Part shown: in pieces, positions 1 through 7,867 of the stretch
Numbering within the stretch: the stretch's first letter is position 1
Layout: each line of letters begins with the position of its first letter
Assembly (NCBI GenBank): GCA_003209225.1
Contig: QCRZ01000005.1
Coordinates: forward strand, 1-56,787
DNA from: Pelagibacteraceae bacterium AG-464-B04
GTDB lineage: Bacteria > Pseudomonadota > Alphaproteobacteria > Pelagibacterales > Pelagibacteraceae
Direction of reading: 5' to 3'
Length of the DNA stretch: 56,787 nt
Made by a program: the position numbers and the translations under genes
The notes under the pieces: model-generated
The model's input: only the letters and a program-made list of their open reading frames with translations
What the model was told of the DNA's origin: nothing
Databases searched by the model: none

Positions 1-547
1 AATTATCATCAACAGAAAATGGGGGAGCTCCTTTTTTATCTTTAGGTACTGGTATTTTATTTTTTTTTGCATATTTAATTAAATCTGATCTTGAATTTAA
101 TTTCCATATTCTCCAAGGAGCAATCACTTTAATTTTAGGACCAAAATAATGGTATCCAAGTTCAAATCTTACTTGGTCATTTCCTTTACCTGTTGAACCA
201 TGAGAAACCGCATAAGCTTTAAATTTTTTTGCTAAAGCAATTTGCCTTTTTGCTATTAGAGGCCTTGCTATAGATGTTCCTAGCAAGTAAACACCTTCGT
301 AAATTGCATGTGCTCTTATTATTGGATATACATAATTTTTTACAAAATTATCTTTTAGATCTTCAATTATAATTTTTTTAACATTTAATAATTTAGCATT
401 ACTAAATATTTTTTTTTTATTTATTTTCTGTCCAATATCTGCAGTAAAAGCAATTATTTCCGCATTATAATTTTCTTGCAACCATTTTAAAATGATTGAT
501 GTATCCAATCCACCAGAGTAGGCAAGAACAATTTTTTTTTTGTCCAT
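1..547 (-). CDS. argG: Argininosuccinate synthase, N-terminal part (cut by window edge)
   Basis: ArgG joins citrulline and aspartate with ATP to form argininosuccinate, the penultimate step of arginine synthesis in the cytoplasm. The minus-strand frame opens at 547 with [17 protein letters not shown]. The SGGLDTS P-loop at residues 11-17 is the ATP pyrophosphatase signature of this family. About 182 codons are visible and the frame stays open to the window edge, so roughly the C-terminal half (family length about 400) lies outside. The next gene on the same strand ends 14 bases upstream of this start, so the two may be co-transcribed. Identification is firm from the N-terminal motif. Confidence 0.95.
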   Translation of the reverse strand, partial: MDKKKIVLAYSGGLDTSIILKWLQENYNAEIIAFTADIGQKINKKKIFSNAKLLNVKKIIIEDLKDNFVKNYVYPIIRAHAIYEGVYLLGTSIARPLIAKRQIALAKKFKAYAVSHGSTGKGNDQVRFELGYHYFGPKIKVIAPWRIWKLNSRSDLIKYAKKNKIPVPKDKKGAPPFSVDDN

Positions 548-561
548 TAAAATTAAGTAAT

Positions 562-1080
562 TTAACTACAATTTTTTTTAGCAGCGTCGTAAGCCTTAGA
601 AAAACCCATTAAAGAATAATGATCTATAGTTTGTTTCCCTTGTTCTGTTCTGCCAACAATCATTACTCTGGACGCTTTTTTCATTGCTTTAATAAATTTT
701 TGTTCTACCGCTGCATCAAGAATCCAAGCAAAATTTTCTTGAGAAAAAAAATCAAAAGTTTTTTTACCAGTTTTTGCTTTTACGACTTTTTCTTTTTGAA
801 AATTATATCCAGAGGTAGTGCTTACTTCATCTTTAATATCTTCAGCAGGTCTAAAACTTATAAACAATCTTGAAGGGTCTCGTTCGTATTTTTTGGGAGC
901 TCTTAATATCGGAATAGATTGAGCAAAACAAACTTTATTACTATTTTCAGTTAAAGCAAAAGCTTCCCAGTCTTTAAATTTTCCAATGCTCTCAGGACCC
1001 TGTTCTGCTCTTGCTGAAGGAAAAAATAAAATTAGCATCAGAAGAATAGATAACAGTACTTTTTTAAGTTTTTGGTGCAT
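562..1080 (-). CDS. Invasion-associated locus B (IalB) family secreted protein
   Basis: The 172-residue protein starts with a clear signal peptide: basic MHQKLKK, a hydrophobic run and a likely cut after ARA near residue 25, so it should act in the periplasm. The body resembles the IalB family: a W/F-rich start ([11 protein letters not shown]), a Cys near residue 51, a central segment on phenotype-like residue conversion, and a C-terminal [13 protein letters not shown]. The two Cys residues could form a disulfide. IalB was named in Bartonella, but the family is widespread in free-living alphaproteobacteria and its biochemical role is unclear, so no virulence function should be inferred. It lies upstream of argG on the same strand. 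Confidence 0.75.
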   Translation of the reverse strand: MHQKLKKVLLSILLMLILFFPSARAEQGPESIGKFKDWEAFALTENSNKVCFAQSIPILRAPKKYERDPSRLFISFRPAEDIKDEVSTTSGYNFQKEKVVKAKTGKKTFDFFSQENFAWILDAAVEQKFIKAMKKASRVMIVGRTEQGKQTIDHYSLMGFSKAYDAAKKNCS

Positions 1081-1124
1081 GAATTATCTACATTAATAAA
1101 GATTAATTAAATTTTTTCAACATA

Positions 1125-1153
1125 TTGAAATTTTACTTTTTAACTTATATATA
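1125..1153 (+). promoter_or_regulatory. Candidate sigma-70 promoter of the Bax-inhibitor-1 gene
   Basis: TTGAAA at 1125-1130 is followed after 17 bases by TATATA at 1148-1153. A start six to seven bases downstream would fall on the A of the ATG at 1160, giving a leaderless mRNA. No Shine-Dalgarno-like sequence precedes that ATG, which fits. The region is AT-rich, so chance matches are a concern. Confidence 0.4.
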
Positions 1154-1159
1154 CCCTGT

Positions 1160-1915
1160 ATGGAATTTAATAGAGAAAATATTCATTCTAAAGCAAAAAC
1201 CACAGAACAACATGTAATAGATGAAGGATTGAGATCATACATGTTAAAAGTTTATAATTATATGTCATCAGGTATATTTTTGACTGGATTCATATCATTG
1301 TTATTATTTAAACTTTCTGTAGTTACGAATTCTGAGGGTGCGATCACAGGTTTGACGGCTATCGGAAATTCTTTATACAATTCGGCTTTAATGTGGGTAG
1401 TAATGTTGGCACCACTAGGTGTTGTTTTTTATATGAGTTTTGGAATAAACAAAATGAGTTCTTCAAAAGCACAAACTACTTTTTGGATATTTGCTGCATT
1501 GATGGGCGCATCTCTTTCATCAATCTTTTTAGTTTATACCGGAGCAAGCATTACAAGAGTATTTTTTATTACTGCTGGAACTTTTAGTGCTATGAGTTTG
1601 TATGGTTATACAACCAAAAAAGATTTAACAAGACTTGGCTCGTTTTTGATGATGGGTTTAATAGGAATAATAATTGCATCAATTGTAAATATTTTTATGA
1701 AATCTACAATGATGTACTTTGTGATTTCTATAATTGGAGTTTTGGTTTTTGTTGGTTTAACTGCATATGATACTCAAAAAATAAAAAATATGTATCTTGC
1801 TAGTGATAGTGGCGAAGTCATGGGAAAAAAAGCTGTTATGGGAGCATTAACTCTTTACCTAGACTTTATTAATTTGTTTATTATGTTGCTTCGTTTGTTT
1901 GGTCAAAGAAGATAA
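1160..1915 (+). CDS. Bax inhibitor-1 / YccA family membrane protein
   Basis: A 251-residue polytopic inner-membrane protein with about seven hydrophobic segments, matching the BI-1/YbhL/YccA family in length and layout. Family features visible are the N-terminal RSYMLKVYNYMSSGIFLTG, the central GYTTKKDLTRLGSFLMMG and the C-terminal acidic/basic pair around LTAYDTQKIKN followed by LYLDFINLFIMLLRLFG. Members are proposed to be pH-dependent calcium leak channels or to modulate FtsH proteolysis; the role here is unknown. The ATG at 1160 lacks a ribosome-binding site and may be read from a leaderless message. The gene converges on the DUF2794 gene with a five-base gap. Confidence 0.9.
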   Translation: MEFNRENIHSKAKTTEQHVIDEGLRSYMLKVYNYMSSGIFLTGFISLLLFKLSVVTNSEGAITGLTAIGNSLYNSALMWVVMLAPLGVVFYMSFGINKMSSSKAQTTFWIFAALMGASLSSIFLVYTGASITRVFFITAGTFSAMSLYGYTTKKDLTRLGSFLMMGLIGIIIASIVNIFMKSTMMYFVISIIGVLVFVGLTAYDTQKIKNMYLASDSGEVMGKKAVMGALTLYLDFINLFIMLLRLFGQRR

Positions 1916-1920
1916 TTTTT

Positions 1921-2271
1921 TTAATTTACTATTTTCAATTTTCTCCATCTAGTTTTATTTAATACTTCTTCTAAATTTTTTGATGCGTTCAAAGTATTTC
2001 CATGAGAGTCTAAAGTAAAATATTTTAAATTTTTGTTTTTTTGTTTAAAATTTTTACAAATTTTAAATTCTGGATTTTCAGAGGCTCTTCTGTATATGTT
2101 AAAACTAACTTCTTCCATAGAAATATTTAATCCATAATCTTTCCAGAAACCTTTAGAAACCATTTTTGAATAAAAGCTGAGAATCATTTTTAATTCAGAC
2201 TTATTAAAAAAAAAATTTCTTTTTTCTTTAATTATATTTGAGTTTTTAACTATTAATTTTAAATGACTCAT
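1921..2271 (-). CDS. DUF2794-like small conserved protein
   Basis: A 116-residue protein without signal peptide or membrane segment. The pattern FNKSELKMILSFYSKMVSKGFWKDYGL, followed by an FNIYRRASENPEFKI stretch and a terminal SLEEVL-like helix, resembles the alphaproteobacterial DUF2794 family, which has the same length. I recall this family only from sequence, and no function is established. Its start (2271) directly abuts the stop of the yciB-type gene (2272), so the two are probably one transcript. (The first motif is given here only as residues 23-49 with key F, W and Y positions in mind; the assignment rests on overall resemblance.). Confidence 0.65.
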   Translation of the reverse strand: MSHLKLIVKNSNIIKEKRNFFFNKSELKMILSFYSKMVSKGFWKDYGLNISMEEVSFNIYRRASENPEFKICKNFKQKNKNLKYFTLDSHGNTLNASKNLEEVLNKTRWRKLKIVN

Positions 2272-2823
2272 TTATTTTTCAGTTTTATATTTTTTAATAA
2301 GTGGAACTTGAAAAACAGCAAATAAAAAAGAAATTGGCATTAATCCCCAAACTTTAAAATTTACCCAAAATTCTTCTGACTGAGTTCTCCAGACCGCTTC
2401 ATTTAAAATTGCTAAAAATAAAAAAAATATTATCCATCTATCACTAAATTTTTTCCAACCTTCATCCTTTAATTTAAAAGAACTTTTAAATAATATTTTA
2501 AGCAAAGGTTGCTTTGAAAAAAATTTTCCAAATATTAAAACTATAGCAAATAAAATATTTACTACAGTGGGTTTCATATAAATGAAAATAGGATTATCAA
2601 AATATAAAGTTAAACCCCCAAAAAATGTTATTAAAATTCCACTTAACAAGGGAATAAAAGAAATTTTTTTCTCCAATAAATAAATTATTGCAAGTGAAAC
2701 TAGAGTTGCAATTATTAAAGGAGGTATCGCTACACTTAAATCTCGCTCACTTTGATAGTAAAAAATAAAAAAAATTAGAAGTGGACCAAAATCTGTAGCA
2801 AATTTAATGAAAGCTCTATTCAT
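2272..2823 (-). CDS. yciB: Inner-membrane-spanning protein YciB / septation protein A
   Basis: A 183-residue polytopic protein with about five hydrophobic segments. It opens with the family pattern KFATDFGPLLIFFIFYY and ends with the conserved block FWVNFKVWGLMPISFLFAV, including the N-E-x-x-W motif in AILNEAVWRTQS. The YciB/IspZ family acts in the cell envelope and has been linked to septation and envelope integrity. Length is normal for the family. It is the first gene of a short minus-strand pair with the DUF2794 gene and is divergent from hspQ across an 86-base AT-rich gap. Confidence 0.9.
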   Translation of the reverse strand: MNRAFIKFATDFGPLLIFFIFYYQSERDLSVAIPPLIIATLVSLAIIYLLEKKISFIPLLSGILITFFGGLTLYFDNPIFIYMKPTVVNILFAIVLIFGKFFSKQPLLKILFKSSFKLKDEGWKKFSDRWIIFFLFLAILNEAVWRTQSEEFWVNFKVWGLMPISFLFAVFQVPLIKKYKTEK

Positions 2824-2909
2824 TTAATACACATTATCATATCAATATAACTTTAGTTTAATTTTTACTATTGATTTTTTTTAAAATATATTTAGTTTAA
2901 ATTTATCTT

Positions 2910-3230
2910 ATGGCAATTAATAATGCAAAATTTTCAATAGGTAACGTTGTAAAACATAAACATTTTGATTTTAGGGGTGTAATTTATGATGTGGATTTTG
3001 AATTTAATAATTCTGAGGAGTGGTATCAATCAATCCCTAAAGATGTAAGACCAAGAAAAGATCAACCTTTCTACCATCTCTTAGCAGAAAATAATGAGAT
3101 TACTTACGAGGCATACGTTTCAGAACAAAATTTAGTATTAGATCATTCCGAAGAACCAGTTAAACATCCTTTAATCAAAGAAATATTTTCTGGCAAAAAG
3201 GGATCAGGATACTTTAAAATTTCAAATTAA
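2910..3230 (+). CDS. hspQ: Heat shock protein HspQ
   Basis: A 106-residue cytoplasmic protein matching the HspQ/YccV hemimethylated-DNA-binding fold. Diagnostic stretches are FSIGNVVKHKHFDFRGVIYD near the start, the central RPRKDQPFYHLL and AYVSEQNLV near residues 68-80. HspQ was described in E. coli as a heat shock protein and a specificity-enhancing factor for Lon protease. Length is normal. Expression would come from the divergent gap upstream; I see TTGATT at 2871-2876 but no convincing -10 partner. The gene is followed by the largest gene-free gap in the window. Confidence 0.93.
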   Translation: MAINNAKFSIGNVVKHKHFDFRGVIYDVDFEFNNSEEWYQSIPKDVRPRKDQPFYHLLAENNEITYEAYVSEQNLVLDHSEEPVKHPLIKEIFSGKKGSGYFKISN

Positions 3231-3268
3231 ATTTATTGCCGCAAATTTAACACAGTTCATACAAATCT

Positions 3269-3298
3269 TTGACAAAATGGAATTTTACTATGTTTAAA
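3269..3298 (+). promoter_or_regulatory. Candidate promoter for an intergenic small RNA
   Basis: A perfect -35 consensus TTGACA lies at 3269-3274 in the gap after hspQ. The best -10 choices are TTTAAA at 3293-3298 (18-base spacing) or TGTTTA at 3291-3296 (16-base spacing). Either would start transcription near the base of the hairpin beginning at 3299. The -10 is imperfect, so this is suggestive only. Confidence 0.35.
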
Positions 3299-3387
3299 TG
3301 GTCTGCTTAGAAGCAAATTTTCTTCTACATAAGAATCATATCTCCCTCTTTGTTTCTCAAGCAGACCAGTTTACTAACATCTAAACT
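3290..3387 (+). ncRNA. Candidate structured small RNA between hspQ and pagL
   Basis: The gap 3231-3488 contains a long near-perfect inverted repeat. Bases 3299-3317 pair with 3349-3368 as 19 base pairs with one bulged C (3358) and one G-U, which is very strong for DNA this AT-rich. Inside, TTCTT (3320-3324) and AAGAA (3331-3335) form a small hairpin, leaving 3336-3348 single-stranded with CTCCCTC, an anti-Shine-Dalgarno-like sequence. The stem can extend outward through 3290-3298 and 3370-3380, or AGTTTA (3368-3373) can instead pair with TAAACT (3382-3387). There is no U-tract right after the stem, so it is not a classic terminator. It could be a free small RNA or a processed 3' UTR of hspQ. 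Strand is inferred from the TTGACA element upstream. Confidence 0.5.
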
Positions 3388-3488
3388 TTAAAATACAATA
3401 TTTCTTAAAGAAAAATTTTAGAGAAAAATGAAAAAAATATAGGTTTTCTTAAACTAATTAATTGTTTGAAATATTGTTAACGGAGTAT

Positions 3489-4019
3489 ATGTTACAAGAA
3501 ATGAAAATACTTAATAAATTTTTACTTCTATTAATATTAATTATCGGATCCTTGTCAGCGGGATTTGCTGAAGAAAAAAAATTGAATGTAGATAATCACG
3601 AATTGAATTTTTTTTCAGGCATGTTTGATTTTAGTGATCAAAAACAGAGAGCCGTATTAGTTGGCTTTCAACATCAAAACGAAGAGCTATATAGAGATAC
3701 ATTTTTAGGAAATTTATCACCCATTACAGGTGGTTTCGTAACCGAAAATTCAGCTCTTTATGCTTACACAGGTGTTGAATGGAATTTTGATCTTGGTCCA
3801 ATTAATTTTACACCAAGTTTTGCGCCTGGAATTTATGGTGAGGGTGATGGAAAAGATTTAGGTCATGTTTTGGAATTTAAAAGCGAAGTTCAAGCAACAT
3901 TTAATTTTTCAGACAGTAGTAGCCTGGGTATGTCCTATAATCATTTATCAAATGCAAGTTTAGGAGATAAAAACCCTGGTGCTAATAGCTACATGTTCAA
4001 CTTCTTAAAAAAGTTTTAA
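3489..4019 (+). CDS. pagL: Lipid A 3-O-deacylase, PagL-type outer-membrane protein
   Basis: PagL removes the 3-O-linked acyl chain of lipid A at the outer membrane. The protein has an N-terminal signal peptide (MKILNKFLLLLILIIG with a likely cut at GFA-EE) and alternating beta-strand-like segments. Near the C-terminus it carries YNHLSNASLGDKNPGANSY, matching the PagL H-x-S active-site motif with the following N-P-G-x-N. Length after cleavage (about 155) suits the family's eight-stranded barrel. Start choice is uncertain. ATG 3489 has GGAG only three bases upstream. ATG 3501 gives a cleaner signal peptide but puts GGAG 15 bases away. An earlier TTG at 3462 is less likely. Confidence 0.8.
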   Translation: MLQEMKILNKFLLLLILIIGSLSAGFAEEKKLNVDNHELNFFSGMFDFSDQKQRAVLVGFQHQNEELYRDTFLGNLSPITGGFVTENSALYAYTGVEWNFDLGPINFTPSFAPGIYGEGDGKDLGHVLEFKSEVQATFNFSDSSSLGMSYNHLSNASLGDKNPGANSYMFNFLKKF

Positions 4020-4037
4020 GATCGATTTTTAAACACA

Positions 4038-5192
4038 ATGAATCTTAAAGATTGTCATAACTTTGACGATTTCAGAAAATTAGCAAAAAAAAAATTACCT
4101 TCCCCAATTTTTCATTATATAGACGGTGGATCGGATGATGAAGTAACTTTAAAGAGAAATACAGAGTCGTTTAATAGCTACGATTTGATACCTAGTGTTT
4201 TAAGCGATGTAGGTGGCATAGATTTATCCACTACCGTCTTAGGACAAAAAATTGATTTTCCATTATTTCTTTCAGCAACTGCAATGCATCGTCTTTATCA
4301 TCATCATGGAGAACGAGCCACTGCAAAGGCTGCCGAAAAAATGGGTACAATGTTTGGTATATCAACTATGGCAACAACTAGCATTGAAGAAATTGGAAAA
4401 CTAACCAATGGTCCAAAACTTTTTCAACTTTATATTCATAAAGATAGAGGATTGACTGATAATTTAATTGAACGATGTAAAAAACATGGCTTTAACAGTA
4501 TGTGTTTAACCGTAGATACGGTTGTAGCAGGCAACAGAGAAAGAGACCATAGAACGGGATTTTCTACACCTCCCAGACTAAATTTGGATAGTCTTTTAAG
4601 TTTTGCTTTTCATCCCAAGTGGAGTTTAAACTATTTGCTTAGTGGTAAATTTAAATTAGAAAACATTATTCATATGACAGATAAAGGTAGCAGTATTGAT
4701 AAATCAGTTATGGATTATATAAACGAACAATTCGATCCTTCAATGAATTGGAAAGATGCTGAGTACTGTGTAAAAAAATGGGGTGGACCATTTGCTTTAA
4801 AAGGCGTTATGTCTGTTGAAGATGCAAAAAAAGCAATTGATATTGGATGCAGTGCAATAATGATTTCAAATCATGGTGGTAGACAATTAGATGGTTCGAG
4901 AGCACCTTTTGATCAACTAGCTGAAATTGTAGATGCGGTTGGAGATAAAATAGAAGTGATTTTGGATGGTGGTGTTAGAAGAGGTACCCATGTTTTAAAA
5001 GCTTTAGCACTCGGTGCAAAAGCTTGTAGTTTTGGGAAAGGTTATTTGTTTGCCTTAGGAGCAGCTGGTCAAGAAGGTGTTGTATCAATATTGCAGAAAA
5101 TGAAAGCAGAAATAAATCGTGACATGATATTGATGGGTTGTAAGTCAGTTAAGGAACTTAATAGATCAAAAGTGGTATTTAGAAAAAATTAA
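4038..5192 (+). CDS. lldD: FMN-dependent alpha-hydroxy-acid oxidase / L-lactate dehydrogenase
   Basis: A 384-residue member of the FMN-dependent alpha-hydroxy-acid dehydrogenase family (LldD, glycolate oxidase, mandelate dehydrogenase). These enzymes oxidise L-2-hydroxyacids to 2-oxoacids at the membrane or in the cytoplasm. The active-site block ISNHGGRQLDGSRAP contains His279 as catalytic base and Arg282 as substrate carboxylate ligand. The substrate-side Tyr sits in LFQLYIHKD, and the FMN phosphate site is DGGVRRGTHVLKALALGAKA. Lactate is the likeliest substrate, but (S)-glycolate-type acids are possible given the Glc genes that follow. The aminotransferase gene begins two bases after the stop, so they are one operon. 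Confidence 0.9.
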   Translation: MNLKDCHNFDDFRKLAKKKLPSPIFHYIDGGSDDEVTLKRNTESFNSYDLIPSVLSDVGGIDLSTTVLGQKIDFPLFLSATAMHRLYHHHGERATAKAAEKMGTMFGISTMATTSIEEIGKLTNGPKLFQLYIHKDRGLTDNLIERCKKHGFNSMCLTVDTVVAGNRERDHRTGFSTPPRLNLDSLLSFAFHPKWSLNYLLSGKFKLENIIHMTDKGSSIDKSVMDYINEQFDPSMNWKDAEYCVKKWGGPFALKGVMSVEDAKKAIDIGCSAIMISNHGGRQLDGSRAPFDQLAEIVDAVGDKIEVILDGGVRRGTHVLKALALGAKACSFGKGYLFALGAAGQEGVVSILQKMKAEINRDMILMGCKSVKELNRSKVVFRKN

Positions 5193-5194
5193 TA

Positions 5195-6358
5195 ATGAAA
5201 ATAGCTAAGAATGTAGAAAGACTTGGCACCGAGGCAGTTTATAGTATTTTTGCTAAAACAAAGAAGTTAACACAACAAGGAAAAAAAATTATTGATTTAA
5301 GTTTAGGGCAATCTAATTTTAAATCCCCTAAGCACGTAGTAGATGCAACAATCAAAGCTTTAAAAGATGGTCATCATGGCTACACGTTACCTAATGGAAC
5401 TATTGAATGTAGAGAAGCAGTAAGCCGAAAAATTAAAAGTTTATATAAAGCCAATATTGAACCCGAAAGAATAATTATTATGCCTGGTGGAAAACCAACT
5501 ATGCATTATGCAATTTCTTTTTTTGGAGAGCCAGGAGCAGAAATTATATATCCAGACCCAGGTTTTCCCATTTATGAGTCGATGATCCATTATACTGGAG
5601 CAAAGGCAGTATCTTTTAACTTGGTTGAAAATAAAGATTTTTTAATTAATCCTGATAAAATTTTATCTTTGATTAATGAAAAAACGCGATTATTAATTTT
5701 AAACAATCCAAATAATCCGACAGGCAGTTTCACCGGGAAAGATATAATTGATAAGCTTGCCGATGGATTAAAAAAATTTCCTCAGGTAGCAATTTTGTGT
5801 GACGAAATTTATGATAGGTTGATTTTTGACAAAAAAGAAATTCCAACTTTCCTTAATTATCCAGATCTATATGACAGGCTCATTATACTTAATGGATGGA
5901 GTAAAACTTATGCTATGACAGGATGGCGTTTAGGTTGGGGCGTGTGGCCAGAAAAATTGATTGAACATGTATTCAAATTTTGTGTAAATAATCATTCATG
6001 TGTAAATACTGCGGCACAGTATGGTGCAATTGCAGCATTGGACGGACCTGAGAATGAACTAAATAATATGATTAAAGAATTTACTATAAGAAGAAAACTG
6101 CTAGTTGATGGACTAAGAAATTTAAAAGGCATTGAATGCAGTATGCCAGGCGGGTCTTTTTTTGCATTTCCTAACATCAAAGGAACTGGGATGAATGGAG
6201 AAGAATTTACAAATAGGTGTTTGCAAGAAGCGGGGGTCGCCGTGATTCCTGGAACTGCATTCGGAAAATTTGCAACAAACTATGTAAGGTTTAATTTTGC
6301 AACTTCGCAAAAAAATATTTCCAATGCTTTAGAAAAAATTCATAATATGTTAAGCTGA
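5195..6358 (+). CDS. PLP-dependent aminotransferase, class I/II
   Basis: A 387-residue fold-type I aminotransferase of the aspartate/alanine group. Visible motifs are the N-P-N-N-P-T-G loop (LNNPNNPTGSF), the Asp-Tyr pair in CDEIYDRLIF that contacts the pyridoxal ring, and the Schiff-base lysine in WSKTYAMTGWRLG (Lys237). The C-terminal VRFNFA holds the Arg that binds the substrate carboxylate. Exact amino-acid specificity cannot be read from sequence. Its place between lldD and glcDEF suggests it handles a 2-oxoacid made by those oxidases, for instance glyoxylate or pyruvate to glycine or alanine, but that is inference. Confidence 0.88.
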   Translation: MKIAKNVERLGTEAVYSIFAKTKKLTQQGKKIIDLSLGQSNFKSPKHVVDATIKALKDGHHGYTLPNGTIECREAVSRKIKSLYKANIEPERIIIMPGGKPTMHYAISFFGEPGAEIIYPDPGFPIYESMIHYTGAKAVSFNLVENKDFLINPDKILSLINEKTRLLILNNPNNPTGSFTGKDIIDKLADGLKKFPQVAILCDEIYDRLIFDKKEIPTFLNYPDLYDRLIILNGWSKTYAMTGWRLGWGVWPEKLIEHVFKFCVNNHSCVNTAAQYGAIAALDGPENELNNMIKEFTIRRKLLVDGLRNLKGIECSMPGGSFFAFPNIKGTGMNGEEFTNRCLQEAGVAVIPGTAFGKFATNYVRFNFATSQKNISNALEKIHNMLS

Positions 6359-6370
6359 TATCCACAAGTT

Positions 6371-7867
6371 ATGTCTGAATTAATTTTACCAAAAATAGAT
6401 AAAACAACAATTTTAAGTAGAGATAAAATTATTTATAAATTAAAAAAAATAACTAAATCAGAAAATGTTTTACATCAAGATGATGAAATTAAACCTTATG
6501 AAACTGATGCATTATCAGCTTATAAACAACGACCACTACTCGTTGTATTGCCAGAAAATGTTCAAGAAGTAAGTAAAATTTTAAAATATTGTAATGAAGA
6601 AAAAATTAAAGTTATACCAAGGGGAGCGGGCACGGGGTTATCGGGAGGAGCTTTGCCACTAAATGATGCAATTCTTTTAGGTCTCGGTAAATTTAATAAA
6701 ATTTTAGAAATTGATTTTAATAACAAATGTGTTGTTGCTCAGCCTGGAGTAACAAATCTATCTATTACTCACGCTGTTCAACATAGGGGTTTTTATTATG
6801 CCCCAGATCCTTCAAGTCAATTGGCTTGTTCAATTGGTGGAAATGTAGCTGAAAATTCTGGGGGAGTACATTCTCTTAAATATGGAACAACAACTAATAA
6901 TATTTTAGGTGTAGAGTTAGTTTTAATGGATGGAAAAATTTGTAGGTTAGGAGGAAAAACGCTTGATCAAGAAGGTTATGATTTGCTCGGATTAATATGT
7001 GGTTCAGAAGGCCTGCTAGGAGTAATTACAGAAGTTACTGTAAAAATTTTAAAAAAACCCCAGTCAGTAAAAGCAGCTTTAATAGGATTTCCTTCAATTG
7101 AGGATAGTGGTAACTGTGTTACTGAAATTATTTCTAAAGGAATTGTTCCAGCTGGAATGGAAATTATGGACAAGGCCTTAATAGAAGCAACAGATAACTT
7201 TTGTAAGGCAGGATATCCAAGAGATGCAGAAACTTTATTAATCGTTGAATTAGATGGAACTACATCAGAAGTAAATGAATTGATCAAAACAGTAAGTGAA
7301 ATTGCAAAAAAAAACAATTCTTCAAGTATAAAATTAAGTAAAAATGAAAAAGAAAGGTTAGCATTTTGGGCTGGTAGAAAAGCTGCCTTTCCAGCTTGTG
7401 GAGCAATGGCCCCAGACTATTATTGTATGGATGGAACAATACCAAGGGGAAAGCTTTCTCAAGTTTTAAAAGAGATTCAAAGATTATCAAAAAAATATAA
7501 TCTACCAGTTGCAAACGCATTTCATGCGGGGGATGGAAATTTACATCCTTTAATAATGTACGATGGAAATAATAAAGACGAACTTAAAAGGACCGAAGAA
7601 TTTGGAGCAGATATTTTAAAATACTGCGTGAAACTTGGGGGAGTGCTTACGGGAGAACATGGGGTTGGTATAGAAAAAAGAGAACTAATGTGCGAAATGT
7701 TTAATGATAACGATATTCAGCAACAACTTAAGATTAAACAATCTTTGGATGAAAAAAATCTGCTAAATCCAGGAAAAGTTTATCCAATACTGAGAAAGTG
7801 TGCAGAGGAAGGAAGAGTTCATGTCCACAGAGGTGAAAATAAATTCCCCGATCTCCCAAGATTCTAA
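6371..7867 (+). CDS. glcD: Glycolate oxidase subunit GlcD (FAD-linked)
   Basis: A 498-residue FAD-binding oxidase and the catalytic subunit of glycolate dehydrogenase GlcDEF, which oxidises glycolate (and D-lactate) to glyoxylate and passes electrons to the respiratory chain. The FAD pyrophosphate loop is PRGAGTGLSGGALPL, and the family's conserved C-terminal HAGDGNLHPL and GEHGVGIEKRELM motifs (metal and substrate site) are present. Length is normal for GlcD. The next gene, glcE, starts inside it in another frame with a 47-base overlap, so expression is coupled. Glycolate from phytoplankton is a known SAR11 carbon source, which fits. Confidence 0.95.
   Translation: MSELILPKIDKTTILSRDKIIYKLKKITKSENVLHQDDEIKPYETDALSAYKQRPLLVVLPENVQEVSKILKYCNEEKIKVIPRGAGTGLSGGALPLNDAILLGLGKFNKILEIDFNNKCVVAQPGVTNLSITHAVQHRGFYYAPDPSSQLACSIGGNVAENSGGVHSLKYGTTTNNILGVELVLMDGKICRLGGKTLDQEGYDLLGLICGSEGLLGVITEVTVKILKKPQSVKAALIGFPSIEDSGNCVTEIISKGIVPAGMEIMDKALIEATDNFCKAGYPRDAETLLIVELDGTTSEVNELIKTVSEIAKKNNSSSIKLSKNEKERLAFWAGRKAAFPACGAMAPDYYCMDGTIPRGKLSQVLKEIQRLSKKYNLPVANAFHAGDGNLHPLIMYDGNNKDELKRTEEFGADILKYCVKLGGVLTGEHGVGIEKRELMCEMFNDNDIQQQLKIKQSLDEKNLLNPGKVYPILRKCAEEGRVHVHRGENKFPDLPRF

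Noticed and set aside
619-873. Plus-strand open frame opposite the IalB-family gene
   Set aside because: Composition is Phe/Cys/Ser-rich as expected for antisense of an AT-rich gene, and it resembles no family.
562-1080. IalB-family protein as a virulence factor
   Set aside because: The family is common in free-living alphaproteobacteria, and nothing else in the window suggests a host-associated lifestyle.
3299-3368. Simple intrinsic terminator of hspQ
   Set aside because: The stem is followed by GTTTACTAAC, not a T tract, its apical region is about 31 bases, and it starts about 70 bases after the stop. A processed 3' UTR remains possible.
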